From Zeus faber (lineage: Eukaryota > Chordata > Actinopteri > Zeiformes > Zeidae), in NCBI GenBank assembly GCA_960531495.1, contig CAUIJY010000075.1, positions 682,001 through 746,000 of the forward strand: a stretch of DNA of 64,000 nucleotides. The letters are read 5' to 3'. Every line of letters starts with the position of its first letter. Position 1 is the first letter of the stretch. Shown in pieces: positions 23,819-33,930 of the stretch. The position numbers and the translations under genes are program-made. The notes under the pieces are model-generated. The model worked only from the letters and a program-made list of their open reading frames with translations. It was not told the DNA's origin and made no database searches.

Positions 23819-23864
23819 TTTAACCTAACCGCCTTTTCAGCATTTTAAATCGTCTGACAATACG
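23819..23864 (-). repeat. Isolated A-satellite remnant
   Basis: TTTAACCTAACCGCCTTTTC followed by CATTTTAAATCGTCTGACAA matches, with substitutions, the satellite segment TTTAACCGATCCGCCTTTTC...AAATCGGCTGAAAATGCG. It is the last detectable piece of the array and implies that 22768-23818 was inserted into it. Confidence 0.65.
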
Positions 23865-25326
23865 TTATCTTCTATCTTCTCTCTTCTATCCTCCTTTCCC
23901 TCATGAAAATGAGGGAGTGGATGAAGGTAGAGTGTACAGCTCGATCCGGCGTAGTAAGTTGAGTAAGTAAAGGACGTTTATGAAAATGAAAGATGAAGTT
24001 GGTTAAAACCCATCCCCCCATCCCCAATTGGTTAAAACCAATTAGGATTTTTATTGGAAGAAAACAAAGAAAATAAAAGGAGTTTATTCCAAAAAATGGG
24101 TGGAGCTATGCCCCATAAATTCAGATGTGCCGAGGAGCTAACTTCATTCTGAACCTACAGAAGACCCTGACACAAAGTAGGAACACAAGACACCTCTAAA
24201 TACTTACCTATTAAACGTAACCTTTTATTTTTTTTTTATAATTTACCATACCAACCTTGACATGGCATAATTGCATGAAGCATTAGTAAATTGGTCATTC
24301 AAAATTAATGTTTAGCAAAACTCTTAACATAAATCATTCTAAATTAATGCTTAGCAAAACTCTTTGCCTACCCACAATCGAGCATAACCCAAATTGAACT
24401 CCAATTGGCTATGGGACACACTCCGAGGCTTGATCAACCACGGGAGGGCCTTCCTCAGGCGAGGGTGTCTAGTGATAATGGTCAAACACCTCATGGTCCT
24501 GGGGTCCACTACTGATGATGTGTCCCAAAAATTCAGACCCAATCCTGATACAGAAATACAGTTTCAAAACTGATTTAAAAGCCAGATTAAAAAAATCAGT
24601 TCCAATACAAACACAGAAATACAGTTAAAAACCAACTTAAAAGCCATACTAAAAAATTTAGATGCAACCAAAACACGGTTGTTCTGCCTCCCGGTGCGCC
24701 CCCCGCGCAGTCAGTATTGCAACATCATAGCATTTGGATGATAGTATAATAATATAATAGTAAAATCAGAACAGGCATAAACAGATCAAGGCACACTCAG
24801 CCAATCTGATCATGTCCCAGACCCGGATTAACATCTCTTCCATCAGCCTCTTCACTGCCCTTGAGAAAGCACAATTTGTGAGATAATTCATGTTATTGTT
24901 GTATGTATACAATGTGGGAGCTATGACAACGTATTAACACGTTATCTACATCTGCATAGAGATTGATCGTTTATCTGCATATTTCTCTACTGTTCCACAG
25001 TTTTACACCGCTTTCATTAACGATACCAAAAGTGCGCTCCTGTCTCTGGGTACTTATTGCAAGAGTGTTTAGCTCGCTGTATAGCCAAGTACAGCTACAT
25101 GTGGTGAGGGCTTAAGAGTAAAAAGATTGGCCTCACCTCAAGGCATTGCTGAGAGCAATGATGTCAGAACACCCAGGGCCCACGGAACCCTCAGACCCCT
25201 CGAAAGGCTGAGGCTCCACAGAACTCGTGGGCCCAAACAGACAGCCAGGCTTGGAGGAACGGGCAAAAGGCCTGGACCGCAGTGGCAGTACAACTTTGAG
25301 TGCGCAAAGCGGGCTTGGCAACGCAT
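23865..25326. other. Non-coding stretch with small duplications
   Basis: No gene is recognised. Visible structure: a ~30-bp duplication (AATGTTTAGCAAAACTCTT near 24307 and AATGCTTAGCAAAACTCTT near 24345), a ~60-bp imperfect duplication beginning CAGAAATACAGTT (24551 and 24616), and a small palindrome around CCAATTGGTTAAAACCAATT (24026). The rest is ordinary AT-rich sequence. Confidence 0.5.
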
Positions 25327-25411
25327 CCAGCAGGTCCTTCAAGTCGGCCAACAAGGCCATTAAGTCGGGCCAATAAGACCCTTAAATTAGCCAGCAGGTC
25401 TATCAAGTCCA
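25327..25411. repeat. 21-22 bp minisatellite, four units
   Basis: Four consecutive units start CCAGCAGG, CCAACAAGG, CCAATAAG and CCAGCAGG and end AAGTCGG, AAGTCGGG, AAATTAG and AAGTCCA (25327, 25348, 25370, 25391). On the minus strand the period of about seven codons gives a Leu-rich heptad-like pattern within a 100-residue open frame (25493-25191). That frame has no other support. Confidence 0.75.
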
Positions 25412-25900
25412 GAAGGTGAAACGTCAGTGCAATCACAGTGGCATGCGCTAGAGCCGCAGTTGCACGTATGTAGGCTGTGAGAGAAAAATGCACATGATCA
25501 ACTATTTGAATGAGGTTTTACATGTTTTATACAGGACAATAGCCTTTTGTATGTTACTTAGTTATAAAACTCATTGTCTATGGGTTTTTAGGAGTCACTC
25601 AGAGTTAATATAAAGAGACAAAAAAATTGTCTGTGTGTGTCTGTGTGTAAAAACTGTCTAAAACATTTCAGTTGTAGTATTGGAAAAACCAGACCACATT
25701 CCATCCTTCACTTAACCTTGTGTGGAGATAAGGATAAGGACAAGAGGGACTTAAAAGAGCGTTGTGTGTTTGTTTTATGGTACAGTAGGATTGTGTCTGT
25801 GACCGAAGTTTGACTGTTAAATCACTGTTTGGGGGAACACCCAGGGATATGACTGAGGATCAGAGTTGTAAATGACACCTGACACACAACCTCTCTTTGG

Positions 25901-25907
25901 TATAAAG
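25901..25907 (+). promoter_or_regulatory. LTR TATA box
   Basis: TATAAAG lies ~85 bp upstream of the LTR polyadenylation signal, a normal U3/R arrangement. Transcription would start about 25-30 bp downstream, near CTTCGTCAGTAATAGG. Confidence 0.6.
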
Positions 25908-25986
25908 CCCTCTTCGTCAGTAATAGGGGTAGACTGATCAGAACACTGCTTTGAAGCATGACGGTATCTTTCTCTTTATTTTGCAG

Positions 25987-25992
25987 AATAAA
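25987..25992 (+). terminator. LTR polyadenylation signal AATAAA
   Basis: AATAAA sits in the R/U5 part of the LTR and is followed by a T/G-rich tract (CAGTTTTGTTTTCCTG), as in typical retroviral 3' processing. Confidence 0.6.
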
Positions 25993-26074
25993 TATCTTTA
26001 ATACTCTCAGTTTTGTTTTCCTGTAGCGGGCAGATTAACCTCACCGACCACCTAGGATAATTTATCCAACAATC

Positions 26075-26273
26075 TGGCGACGATGATGAGACTCTCTTCA
26101 TGTCCAGGTTGTGTGCCCAGCGGCAGTCAGAGACCGGCCGTAAGATATCCAACAAGGAGTCGTCTGGACAGGTCCAGCAAAGGCAACACAAGATTCCCGA
26201 AAAGTGAAGGTGACGACTCACTGAGATATTGTTCCGATCAGGGAAGATCTGAGTAAGCTTAAAGATTGAATCA
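26075..26273 (+). other. Primer-binding-like site and untranslated leader of outer provirus
   Basis: TGGCGACGATGATGAGAC (26075-26092) begins three bases after the LTR end, the expected spacing for a tRNA primer site starting TGG. I cannot assign the tRNA. The leader continues to about 26273, where a hAT end interrupts it. Confidence 0.5.
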
Positions 26274-26281
26274 ATCTAGAG

Positions 26282-27156
26282 CAGGGGTCGGGAACCTATG
26301 GCTCGCGAGCCAATTACGGCTCTTTTGATGACGGTATATGGCTCGCATACAATTTTGAGCTAAAATTTTTCATCACAATTAACAAGTAATAAATTATTAT
26401 TCTGTGTCATTTTAAAGTAAAACAGGTAAGAGAAATTACAACTTGAAAATAAAATTCAAAATATAAATGTGGCGGACAAAGTAGTCAAGCACCGGCTGCG
26501 GACAACATAAAGACTCCGGGGCGCCATTTACTCGGCGCCCTGCCCCTACCGGGTCTCTGCTCAGGCGCAACTTGTGGAAGTCTCTGCCCACAGGTAAGGG
26601 CTTAGGGAAGGAGATGGCTGTGGTGCGCCGACATGGCGAAAGTTTTACTGTTCATTTCAACTTGCGGCACGCAGGCCACAATTATATGTATCACTGAGGA
26701 TCATTATAATAATTGTGGATAATAATGATCCTCTTGGGAGCAGGAGGAATGGCGTTCCACTGCTGGACTGCTTACGAGCCCATGCGCCGATCCCCTCTGT
26801 AAGACAGACAAACATTAAGAAAACTCCCTGCCTCGAGTCGGACCAATCAGCTGAACAAAAGTGGACAGAAGTCGAAAAAACTTCAATATGTATGTGACAA
26901 ATAATCTCTTGAACTTGAACTTGAACTTGAAACTGAAGACCAGCTGATTCTTAAAACTTGGAACGAGCGTCCCGTCACACAGCACACAATGCAGCGTGTG
27001 AGTAATGCCGTATTGACCATGTTTGGCTTTACAAATGCATGTGAGCAGTCTTTCTCGCATCTGAGAAACATTAAGACCATCCTACGCTTAAGTTTAACTG
27101 ATGGAAGCCTCAACGCCTGCATTAAGCTTAACCTCACAACGTATGATCCAGACTAG
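26282..27156 (+). mobile_element. Degenerate hAT DNA transposon
   Basis: The left end CAGGGGTCGGGAACC followed by TATGGCTCGCGAGCC is a hAT-type terminal sequence. It is preceded by ATCTAGAG (26274-26281), which fits the nTCTAGAn 8-bp target preference of many hATs. A transposase C-terminus lies at 26941-27156. The middle (about 26460-26900) is GC-richer and unrelated-looking, so it is deleted or replaced. No right terminal repeat or second target copy was found, so the right boundary is only a minimum. Confidence 0.65.
26941..27156 (+). pseudogene. hAT transposase C-terminal (dimerisation) remnant
   Basis: The translated segment contains MFGFTNACEQSFSHL, then RNIKTILRLSLTDGSLNACI and LNLTTYDPD before a TAG stop at 27154. 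This is the characteristic hATC pattern: F-G-s-t-x-x-C-E-x-x-F-S, then L-t-d-x-x-L-x-x-C. It is the dimerisation region of hAT transposases. The DDE catalytic core and the BED finger are absent upstream, so the copy cannot transpose. Confidence 0.72.
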
Positions 27157-28030
27157 AAGGCCATCAGCAAAACGAAGGAGCACCAGAAGTTGCATTAATG
27201 GTAAAAAGTATTTCATTTATTATTGGTTAGCTACAGTATAAGAACAATATTATGAAGAAGAATAAAGAGAAATGTATTATATAGAGGGCTTTTTTAAGTA
27301 CTCAGAGATGTGTTGTACATTAAAAATGTATGCCTTACTTATGAAGTAGCCAATTTTGCATTGATCAAGAGAATCGTGGTTTTTGTCTGTTTATTTGCTT
27401 TATGTTATCCAATAATAAAATCGACATTATTAAATACATGATTATTATAGATTATTCTTGACCCATCCTAGCAAAAGCGTTGAATGAATGAATCCTTGGG
27501 TGATTGAAATGGTGTTTGAGGCGTGTGACCGCCTGGCCGATGGATCACTCTGGAGCACGTATGGATGAGATGAGTTCGGAGACATTTTATCAGTGTCTCG
27601 GGGTATGTTTAGCTACATGGCTGATGAAAATCGCGATTAAAAACAAGCAAATGTATAAATGTGAGATACAGTAAGCATAGTATGTGTGTTGTACACAACA
27701 TGTCAAACTAGTTTCCCACAGGAGTCCTTGGTTTAAAAGTAGCGTTATAATCTAAATATCTGGTAGGATTTCTGGAAAGGATACTGTAAGGCTTTAAATT
27801 TATTTGAAAAAAATATAACAAGGCGAGAGAGCTGTAAAGTTAGTTGACAGGCTGAAATGATTATGGAAGTTGATGTGAAAGACAATGAAAGTGGGAAAGT
27901 TAGCAAATGATGCATTTGGGATTCTTTGTTAAGGATGGAAGTTGGAGCAAAGAGAGTTGTAAAAGTCATTTTAGTAAAATATTGGTTCAGCAGAGGAAGC
28001 TAGCTAACTTATGAGTTAACCCGGACTAAC
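27157..28030. other. Unrecognised AT-rich stretch
   Basis: No open frame with domain features, no tandem repeat and no terminal repeat is seen. Part may be the eroded 3' portion of the hAT element. Confidence 0.4.
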
Positions 28031-28036
28031 TTCCGG

Positions 28037-28325
28037 GTGCGCCGTAGTATGGACACACCGGCTCTGCATTCAACTCTTAGTTTTGTGTTTATTACTATTT
28101 GTATTGTTCTTATTTTTGCATGCAGTGCACTGTCGCTATTACAATATGAACGACAAGCACTCCTGGACGTCTGTTCGACACCTCATACGGACTTTTTCGC
28201 AACTTACCGGAGTACGTACTAAGATCTCTTTGTCCTGCCGCCACTGTGTTTACCAATACGCCGACGGAGGAGAAAGACAAGAGGAAAACCTGCCGGAATT
28301 CTATGCAGATCTCGGAGGAGATACT
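28037..28325 (+). pseudogene. 5' ORF fragment of a non-LTR retrotransposon
   Basis: The frame starts at a Met (28049: MDTPALHST), has a hydrophobic stretch, then SLLQYERQALLDV and a break after FFATYRSTY. After the stop the same frame continues with an Arg-run (LPIRRRRRKTRGKPAGIL). A tyrosine-rich start followed by a basic R/K-rich stretch before the endonuclease is a pattern I associate with teleost LINE ORFs. The endonuclease and RT are missing; the next repeat begins at ~28326. The family assignment is tentative. Confidence 0.4.
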
Positions 28326-29012
28326 AAAAAAGTGAATAGGTTTGATCTTGAGTGTGTAAAGTTTTGTGATTTTTCGAGTTTCTTAAGGCCCCAAAAGTCA
28401 GGTTAACACTTCAATTCAACACAGTGCCATGCCCACATTGTGTGACGAAAACCCAATGTTTTAATAAATTTAATCCCCAAAGTGTCTTGTAGACACTCGC
28501 GAACTTTGAAGTCGATCTGATGAATCCCCTAGGAGTTTGCGCACATTAAATCCAATATGGCCACCTTCCTGTTGGTTGGGTGTCGGTCATGGCGGCAATA
28601 TAATTTTTTTTGAGTCTAGTGATGTTACATTAATATACCCAATTTCATGTTAAAAAGTGAATAGGTTTGATGTTTTGAAATTTTCAACAGGGCGTGTCCG
28701 GTCATTTTGCCATGCCCAAGCACGGAACCCATAGAATATCAATTGCCACACTGGGACTGACGAGTGCACAAAGTTTCTTGAATTTCCAAGTATCTTTTGG
28801 AACATGAAATTTAACGTGTTGCCACGCCCACACCGTGTGCCAAAAAATATATATATTTTGATAATGTTAAGCTGTGAAGGTGTCTTGTAGACACTCGTCA
28901 AGTTTGAAGCCGATCCGATAAATCGCCAAGGAGGAGTTTCGCTAAAGTACAAAACATAAATATGACTAAAAAGTCAGGAAAATTAAAAATGGCCGACTTC
29001 CTGTTGGGTTTT
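28326..29012 (+). repeat. Dispersed repeat R1, copy 1
   Basis: The copy contains GTGAATAGGTTTGAT, GGTGTCTTGTAGACACTCG, GTTGCCACGCCCACACCGTG and GGCCGACTTCCTGTTGGG. The last three recur in copies at ~38 kb (plus) and 38683-39090 (minus). Its internal halves are themselves related, so it looks like a partly tandem element. It is non-coding. The element class is not recognised. Confidence 0.8.
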
Positions 29013-29265
29013 GTGAGTAAAAAAAAAAATATATATATATACATATACTATAACTATTACGTACTACATATAACTATACTACTATAACTATAACATTACA
29101 GATTGAACTAATCCTCGATAGCAAAACTATATGTGTGTATACTACAGTATACATTACATAAATTTATTCATGTACATTACTATCATTCATATAGTGGGTA
29201 ATTATGAAATACAGTTTTATTGATCAGTCAGAGCCAAAATTAAAACATGTCTAAAGACACTGGGT
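29013..29265. repeat. AT-rich simple sequence
   Basis: An A-run and (AT)n are followed by irregular ACTATAACTAT-type repeats up to about 29100, then AT-rich unique sequence. No gene is seen. Confidence 0.6.
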
Positions 29266-29606
29266 GTAACTACGCAACCAGTTAGAAACCGGCACTGAAA
29301 CGGTTAATCTGGCGCACACACAGCGGGGAGTCTGAAACTAGATACTCGGGAGATGGGAAATAACAAAGGCGGGACCGCCTCGCAAAGGGGGGTCTGTCAT
29401 TTGTAACAAAGTGACGAGGAAACAAAGTTTCTGCAGACTCCTGGGTGAAATGTATGCTAGATGAGACACGCAGCTTAGGACTAACCACGTCGACGTAAAA
29501 CGTTTTTTATTTTTTGGTAGATTCTCAAACCGTCCTATAAACTCTCCGTAGCTCAAAGTTCCAGTTTCATCCCATCATTCCGGATTTGGAAATTTTGAAC
29601 ACGACA
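29266..29606 (+). repeat. Probable 5' LTR (left boundary uncertain)
   Basis: The right end is set by ACGACA followed by AAT and the primer site at 29610. A TATAAA-like box is at about 29534. The left end is a guess at TGTAACTACGC. No AATAAA is visible and there is no second LTR to align, so the extent is uncertain. Confidence 0.35.
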
Positions 29607-29609
29607 AAT

Positions 29610-29627
29610 TGGTGACCCCGACGTGAT
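29610..29627 (+). other. tRNA-Trp-type primer-binding site
   Basis: TGGTGACCCCGACGTGAT is identical to the known primer site of avian leukosis/Rous sarcoma viruses, complementary to the 3' end of tRNA-Trp. It sits three bases after the LTR-like CA end. It sets this provirus apart from the outer LTR at 25476, whose primer site differs. Confidence 0.82.
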
Positions 29628-29694
29628 CCCATTACAAGACTGCAGAGGAGTTCCGAAAGCCTGAACGGTTGCGATACTTCCATGGGTACCCGCT

Positions 29695-29705
29695 AAAAGG
29701 TGAGC
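29695..29705 (+). promoter_or_regulatory. Candidate retroviral splice donor
   Basis: AAAAG|GTGAGC (GT at 29700-29701) lies ~75 bp after the primer site, the usual place for the major 5' donor of simple retroviruses. A matching acceptor precedes the env remnant at ~37259. Confidence 0.5.
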
Positions 29706-29939
29706 AGAGCCATTTCATGAAGTCTGCATAGATTAGATAGGAATATTTTAGGTGGAAGTGTTGTACTGTTTAAGGCTGGACGAACAACTTTGTGGTTTTG
29801 GGGATGTATTGTTGAATGATGCATGAATAATAATTGTTAAATATTGTGGAGAGGAGAAATTGGATTGTTTGATGAGAACGGTAGTAAGGTAAGTTAAGGG
29901 AACGGGTTAGGAAACCCCCCTTCGAAGCGGCTGTGTGTT

Positions 29940-30480
29940 TAAATTGCGTAGTAATTCCACGTAACGTTTGGGCCCGTGTGTAGAGAATACATCCAGTATG
30001 CCTAAACTGAGCGACGTTTTGGTGATGAACAATGTTTAACTCGTGAAGTAATTCCGAATCCCGTTTAGGCCCGGTTGTTGAAAAGACCTCCGAAATGCCT
30101 AAACTAAGTGATGTCTGGCGATGAAAAATGTTAAACTCAGCCTTCAGAAGGGTAGTCGATAGTCGGTAATTTCATTTAAGGGTGAAAGGCCCGGAATCAT
30201 TTTTAAAGTAAAAAGGAAGCCAAGCATTTAGGGGTTAAAGGCCCAATTCACGTGACTTAGCGTAAAATTGTATTGCCGGCTGTGTGAGTGAGAGTGTGCG
30301 CAACGAGGTACCTTGTGTGTGTGGAAAGAGAGGTACCATGCGTGTGTGTGAATGTGAGAGAGACCGCGGGCGTGTGTGTGTTTGAGACAGTCTTTGTGTT
30401 TAAGAGAGTGTGTGTTTGATAGAGTCTGTGCATGTGTGATAGAGGTTTTGTGTGTGTATGTGTATGAACAACCTCCTCAA
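29940..30480 (+). repeat. Leader with ~95-bp direct duplication and GT-rich tract
   Basis: Two imperfect units (about 29945-30045 and 30046-30139) share GTAATTCC, then a GGCCCG core, then ATGCCTAAACT and GTTTAACTC/GTTAAACTC. From 30270 to 30470 the sequence is rich in GTGTG and GAGAG. The leader between LTR and gag is about 1 kb, long for a retrovirus, and this duplication and simple sequence partly explain it. Confidence 0.6.
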
Positions 30481-30666
30481 ATTGCCCTAGATAAAAGGGC
30501 AATATATAAAACAAAAATACAAATAAAAAAAAAAAGTTGACCTGTAATAACCTAAAAGACCACTAGTGGCGTAGCTGCACCAGAAACACATTGAGATCCG
30601 AACATTTGAGGTTTCCCCCTCCCACTTCTTCCCATGTCTTTTGTTCTCCTGCCATTCAAAAACATA

Positions 30667-33105
30667 ATGGAAAAGACCCCATCCCCCAGACCCGGCACCA
30701 GTGAGATTCGTATTGAAGCTGTAGCTGAGCTCAAGAACAGAACAGAGCCAAAGTTCCATGCTTGAGAAACTTGGAAATTCCATAAATATGAACAAAAATG
30801 GATCAAAGCAGGGTGGTGGTCGAAAGACACTACCCCGACAGCAGAAAACCGCACCAAGGTGATAGAGGAAGAAAAAAGACTGCTGGCTGAAGCAGGAGTG
30901 GATGCAAAAAACAACCCTGGATTAATGGGGGCTTGAAAGCGCAAGTTAAACAAGCAGCGTGCACAATGGGCGCTGGTTCAGCACATAATGACGGCATGGA
31001 TTCGAGCGGAAATGATTGTCGAACGTCGCAATAAAATCAGAAATGCCGCAACCAAGGCAGTGGTAGAAGCCCAGAAGGAACCCTACCCCCCACAAGAAGA
31101 CAAGTTACCACCCCTCCCCGAACCCATCCCCCAAGGTCACACCCCACTCCAACCACACACCACCCCATCCCTCTACCCCTCCCTGCTGGCCGATGAAGAA
31201 ACACATCGGCACCCCCCCTCTCCGTACAACCCTAAGACCGAGCACACACCTGAAGCAACAGCGCCCCCTGTGCTGAGCAACCAGAAAATAGCCACCCCAC
31301 CCCCGCCAGAAATACAAGCACCCGTATTAGTAATGGAAGGCCCGATCCAAATCCATTTCCGAGTACAGCCCTCCCCAAAGCCATCTGACAGTGAGAACAA
31401 GGACAATGATCAGACATCGCCCCCTAACGATCAAACAGACACAAAGAGTTTCTCTCCTCTAATACAGAGGACGACGAATGCACTTGCCAGTCCTAAAAAC
31501 CACAAAAAGACATCAAGAAAGGAAAAAGAAATGTACCACAAGGGTTAGCCACGCAACTGTCACACTGACTGGACAATGTGGCCCACTACCAGAGGATGCC
31601 AACACAACCCATGTTCATCTCATAGCACCTCCTGCAGACGCTACAGCCAAACAACAACCCAAAGAAAAACAAAAGACCCGAAGCCAGCCCACACCTTCAC
31701 CTACCCCTGTAGTCCCCAAATACACCTTTAAGAAAACAAAACAAAGACACCCCACCCCCCTCCGCTCCTGGGAAGAAGAACCCATGTCAGACCACGAGAC
31801 TAAGACAAAAAAGTGGTCATTCAAAAACAGTGGCAGCTCCCGGGGAGAGTACACAAACGACAACAGAAGAAAAGGAACCCTTATAGCATCATCCAAAAGC
31901 CAGGCCAGAAGATCGTCAGCAATAGGGATAGTTACCCGCTCGAAAATTAGACAACGAGAGGAGGAACAAAAGCAGTCCGCCAAAAGAGAAACATTTGTTC
32001 CCTGGTACCACCGCGACATGCAGGCCCTCAAAGGCAACCTATCAGCGTTGGACAAAGGAGCTGCAGCATGGATCCGAATCTTCGAAAACCACACAGCGGC
32101 TGACACACTAGCCCTAAGAGATGTGCGAGCCATTCTCCGCGCCACAGCAGGAAACATCACCCTGACCTCCCTGGAAAGAGAAGTTAGAACCCTCACCATG
32201 GCACACGAGCACCCATTCGACCACATGCGGAATGACATATGGACAGCCATGAGAGAAACCTGGCCGACCAGACGCAACACAGTGGCCCTGGCAGGCCTGA
32301 GATTTAAAAATGGGGAAGAACCACACGCCTATCTCACATGAGCAAAGGAGCTCTGGAGTGATAGCACTGTAGAACGTCATGACCCCTGCCTAGTGGGTCT
32401 CCCCATGTACATGCAGATGCCAAATGCCAAAATGGCCTCCCAGGAGATGTCAGGCTGTAGCTCGCAGACACAGTTTGACTGTCAGACATGACCGAGAGAC
32501 AGTGGGAGAGCCATCTCATCCATCACCTGGAAAGACACATCAAAAAGCAAGAAGACGAATTCCTGGAGAAAGATTCCATACAAACCAGACTACTAAAAAT
32601 GCAGGTAAAAAAACTGGAAGATGAAGTCAATACGGACAAAAAGAAGAAAGCAACTGTGCAAGCAGTAGTCACCACCCCTGAAGCACAGGCCCCGCCCCAA
32701 ACCGCGCCACTACAATGGACAGGACCACAGCCCCTAACTGTAACCCCCGCCTACCCACCAGCCCAGCACCTACCCCAATGGCAGCAGGCCTGGACTCCCT
32801 ATGAATATCCCCAGCGGCAGTATCCAGGGGCCCCCGCACCCTCATACCCCCAAGGCCCCCCCCAATGGCAGCAACTGAGAGGGAGAGGACAATTCCAATC
32901 CTCTAGAGGATGGGGAGGACCCGAGAAAACTACAGGATGTTTCATCTGTGGCCAAAGTGACCACTGGGCAAGGGAATGCCCCCAGAACCAACAACCCCAG
33001 CAATTATATAGAGGATCCTACCGCCCCCCTCAGAGAGGAAGAGGAGCTTCCTCGAGAGGAAAGGGAGGACCCCGCATGGACACCCCGCCATGGCATGGAG
33101 CATAG
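30667..33105 (+). pseudogene. gag: Retroviral gag, broken
   Basis: Three segments can be read. (1) A matrix-like part from MEKTPSPRPGTSEIR (30667), with stops in the first 280 bp, continuing as the Pro-rich frame at 30988-31548. (2) A second frame, 31478-32341, with a basic region and a capsid-like segment (FVPWYHRDMQALKGN, LRDVRAILRA), ended by TGA. (3) A third, 32488-33105, with a Pro/Gln-rich stretch and one nucleocapsid knuckle CFICGQSDHWAREC (C-x2-C-x4-H-x4-C), then Arg/Gly repeats. One knuckle is typical of gamma/epsilon-like Gag. Frame changes occur near 31470 and between 32341 and 32488. Not functional. Confidence 0.82.
33103..33105 (+). other. Gag-pol UAG readthrough-type stop
   Basis: The TAG ending the nucleocapsid frame is followed in the same frame (AGG CGC CCA GGG GAC ATG) by the protease region at 33121. 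Gammaretroviruses and relatives make Gag-Pol by suppressing such a stop, which argues against a frameshift-type virus. Confidence 0.65.
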
Positions 33106-33120
33106 AGGCGCCCAGGGGAC

Positions 33121-33930
33121 ATGGAAGTGGTGGTACAGACAAAAATAAATGCCGAACCAGTAGTGCCATGTACAATCCAAGGAATCACTGTCACTCCAAG
33201 GAATTACTGTCACTGTCACTGTCACGTGTCTTGCTTGAAGAACCTGGCCGGCAACATACTACGTACTACATACAACTATCCACTCGGAAATTACGGACTG
33301 TTGGATTCTCTGGGACGACACAAGTCCTTCACCGCACCCCTCCCTACCAAGATAGGTCCTCACAAAGTCAGACACCAATACCTCTACTCACCAAGCTGCC
33401 CCACCAACCTAATGGGAAGGGACCTTCTCCGAAGAACAGGGGCATCTGTGATATGTAACCTCCACGGTCTGGAAGTTAGTTTCTCTGAGCCAAAAGAAGA
33501 GCTAATACCCCTCGAACGTATACTTGTCTTAGGTGGAACTCCTGATACCACCCCCGACCCCACACTCACCGGCTGGTGGCATTTTGTAAACCTACCAACT
33601 CTGGAAAAAGTCGATGCTGGACCTGTACACTGCACTCTCTGTTTCACACGCCACCGTGATGACATCTATGACGAAGGCTGGGAAGCGAAAAAGGAGGGAC
33701 GACAAGAACGACTCCAGACAACAGACTTCTATCTGGGCCACGAAGGAGTTGCAGCAGCGGTCCGCCTGACACCAGACCAACAATCCTGGTATCTACTTCA
33801 CGACACCGCAGTTCCACATGTGACCCTAGCCGTAGAAGCCAACCATGCAGCCAAACAATTGGGCCCCATGGTCAAAAGAGCCCTCGCCAACCCACCTGGG
33901 TCCCCACAACGAACCCCCTGTTGCAACACA
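33121..33930 (+). pseudogene. pro: Retroviral protease region, broken
   Basis: The N-terminal part shifts frame near 33200, where a CACTGT repeat is expanded, and returns near 33340. The segment around VGFSGTTQ and the later SCPTNLMGRDLL are recognisable retropepsin flanks; the latter is the conserved C-terminal G-R-D helix. The expected D-T/S-G catalytic triad is not present: that position reads LLEEPGRQ in the shifted frame. The region downstream (33480-33900) leads into the pol connection and then shifts frame again near 33940. Inactive. Confidence 0.68.

Larger units (their letters stand above)
25476..26071 (+). repeat. Retroviral LTR (596 bp), outer provirus 5' end
   Basis: The sequence starts TGTGAGAGAAAAATG and ends TCCAACA, the TG...CA form of an LTR, and is followed at once by a primer-binding-like site. 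It has a TATA box (25901), a polyadenylation signal (25987) and a T/G-rich stretch before the end. These define U3, R and U5 in order. The only sign of a partner is an LTR-like start at 39945 that matches for about 35 bp. No coding sequence of this provirus follows directly; nested insertions intervene. Confidence 0.75.

Noticed and set aside
30257-30953. Minus-strand frames with His/Thr repeats opposite the retroviral leader
   Set aside because: They are complements of GT-rich simple sequence and of gag; no independent support.
31615-32280. 221-codon minus-strand frame in the gag region
   Set aside because: It is antisense to a clear capsid-like gag segment and has no domain signature.
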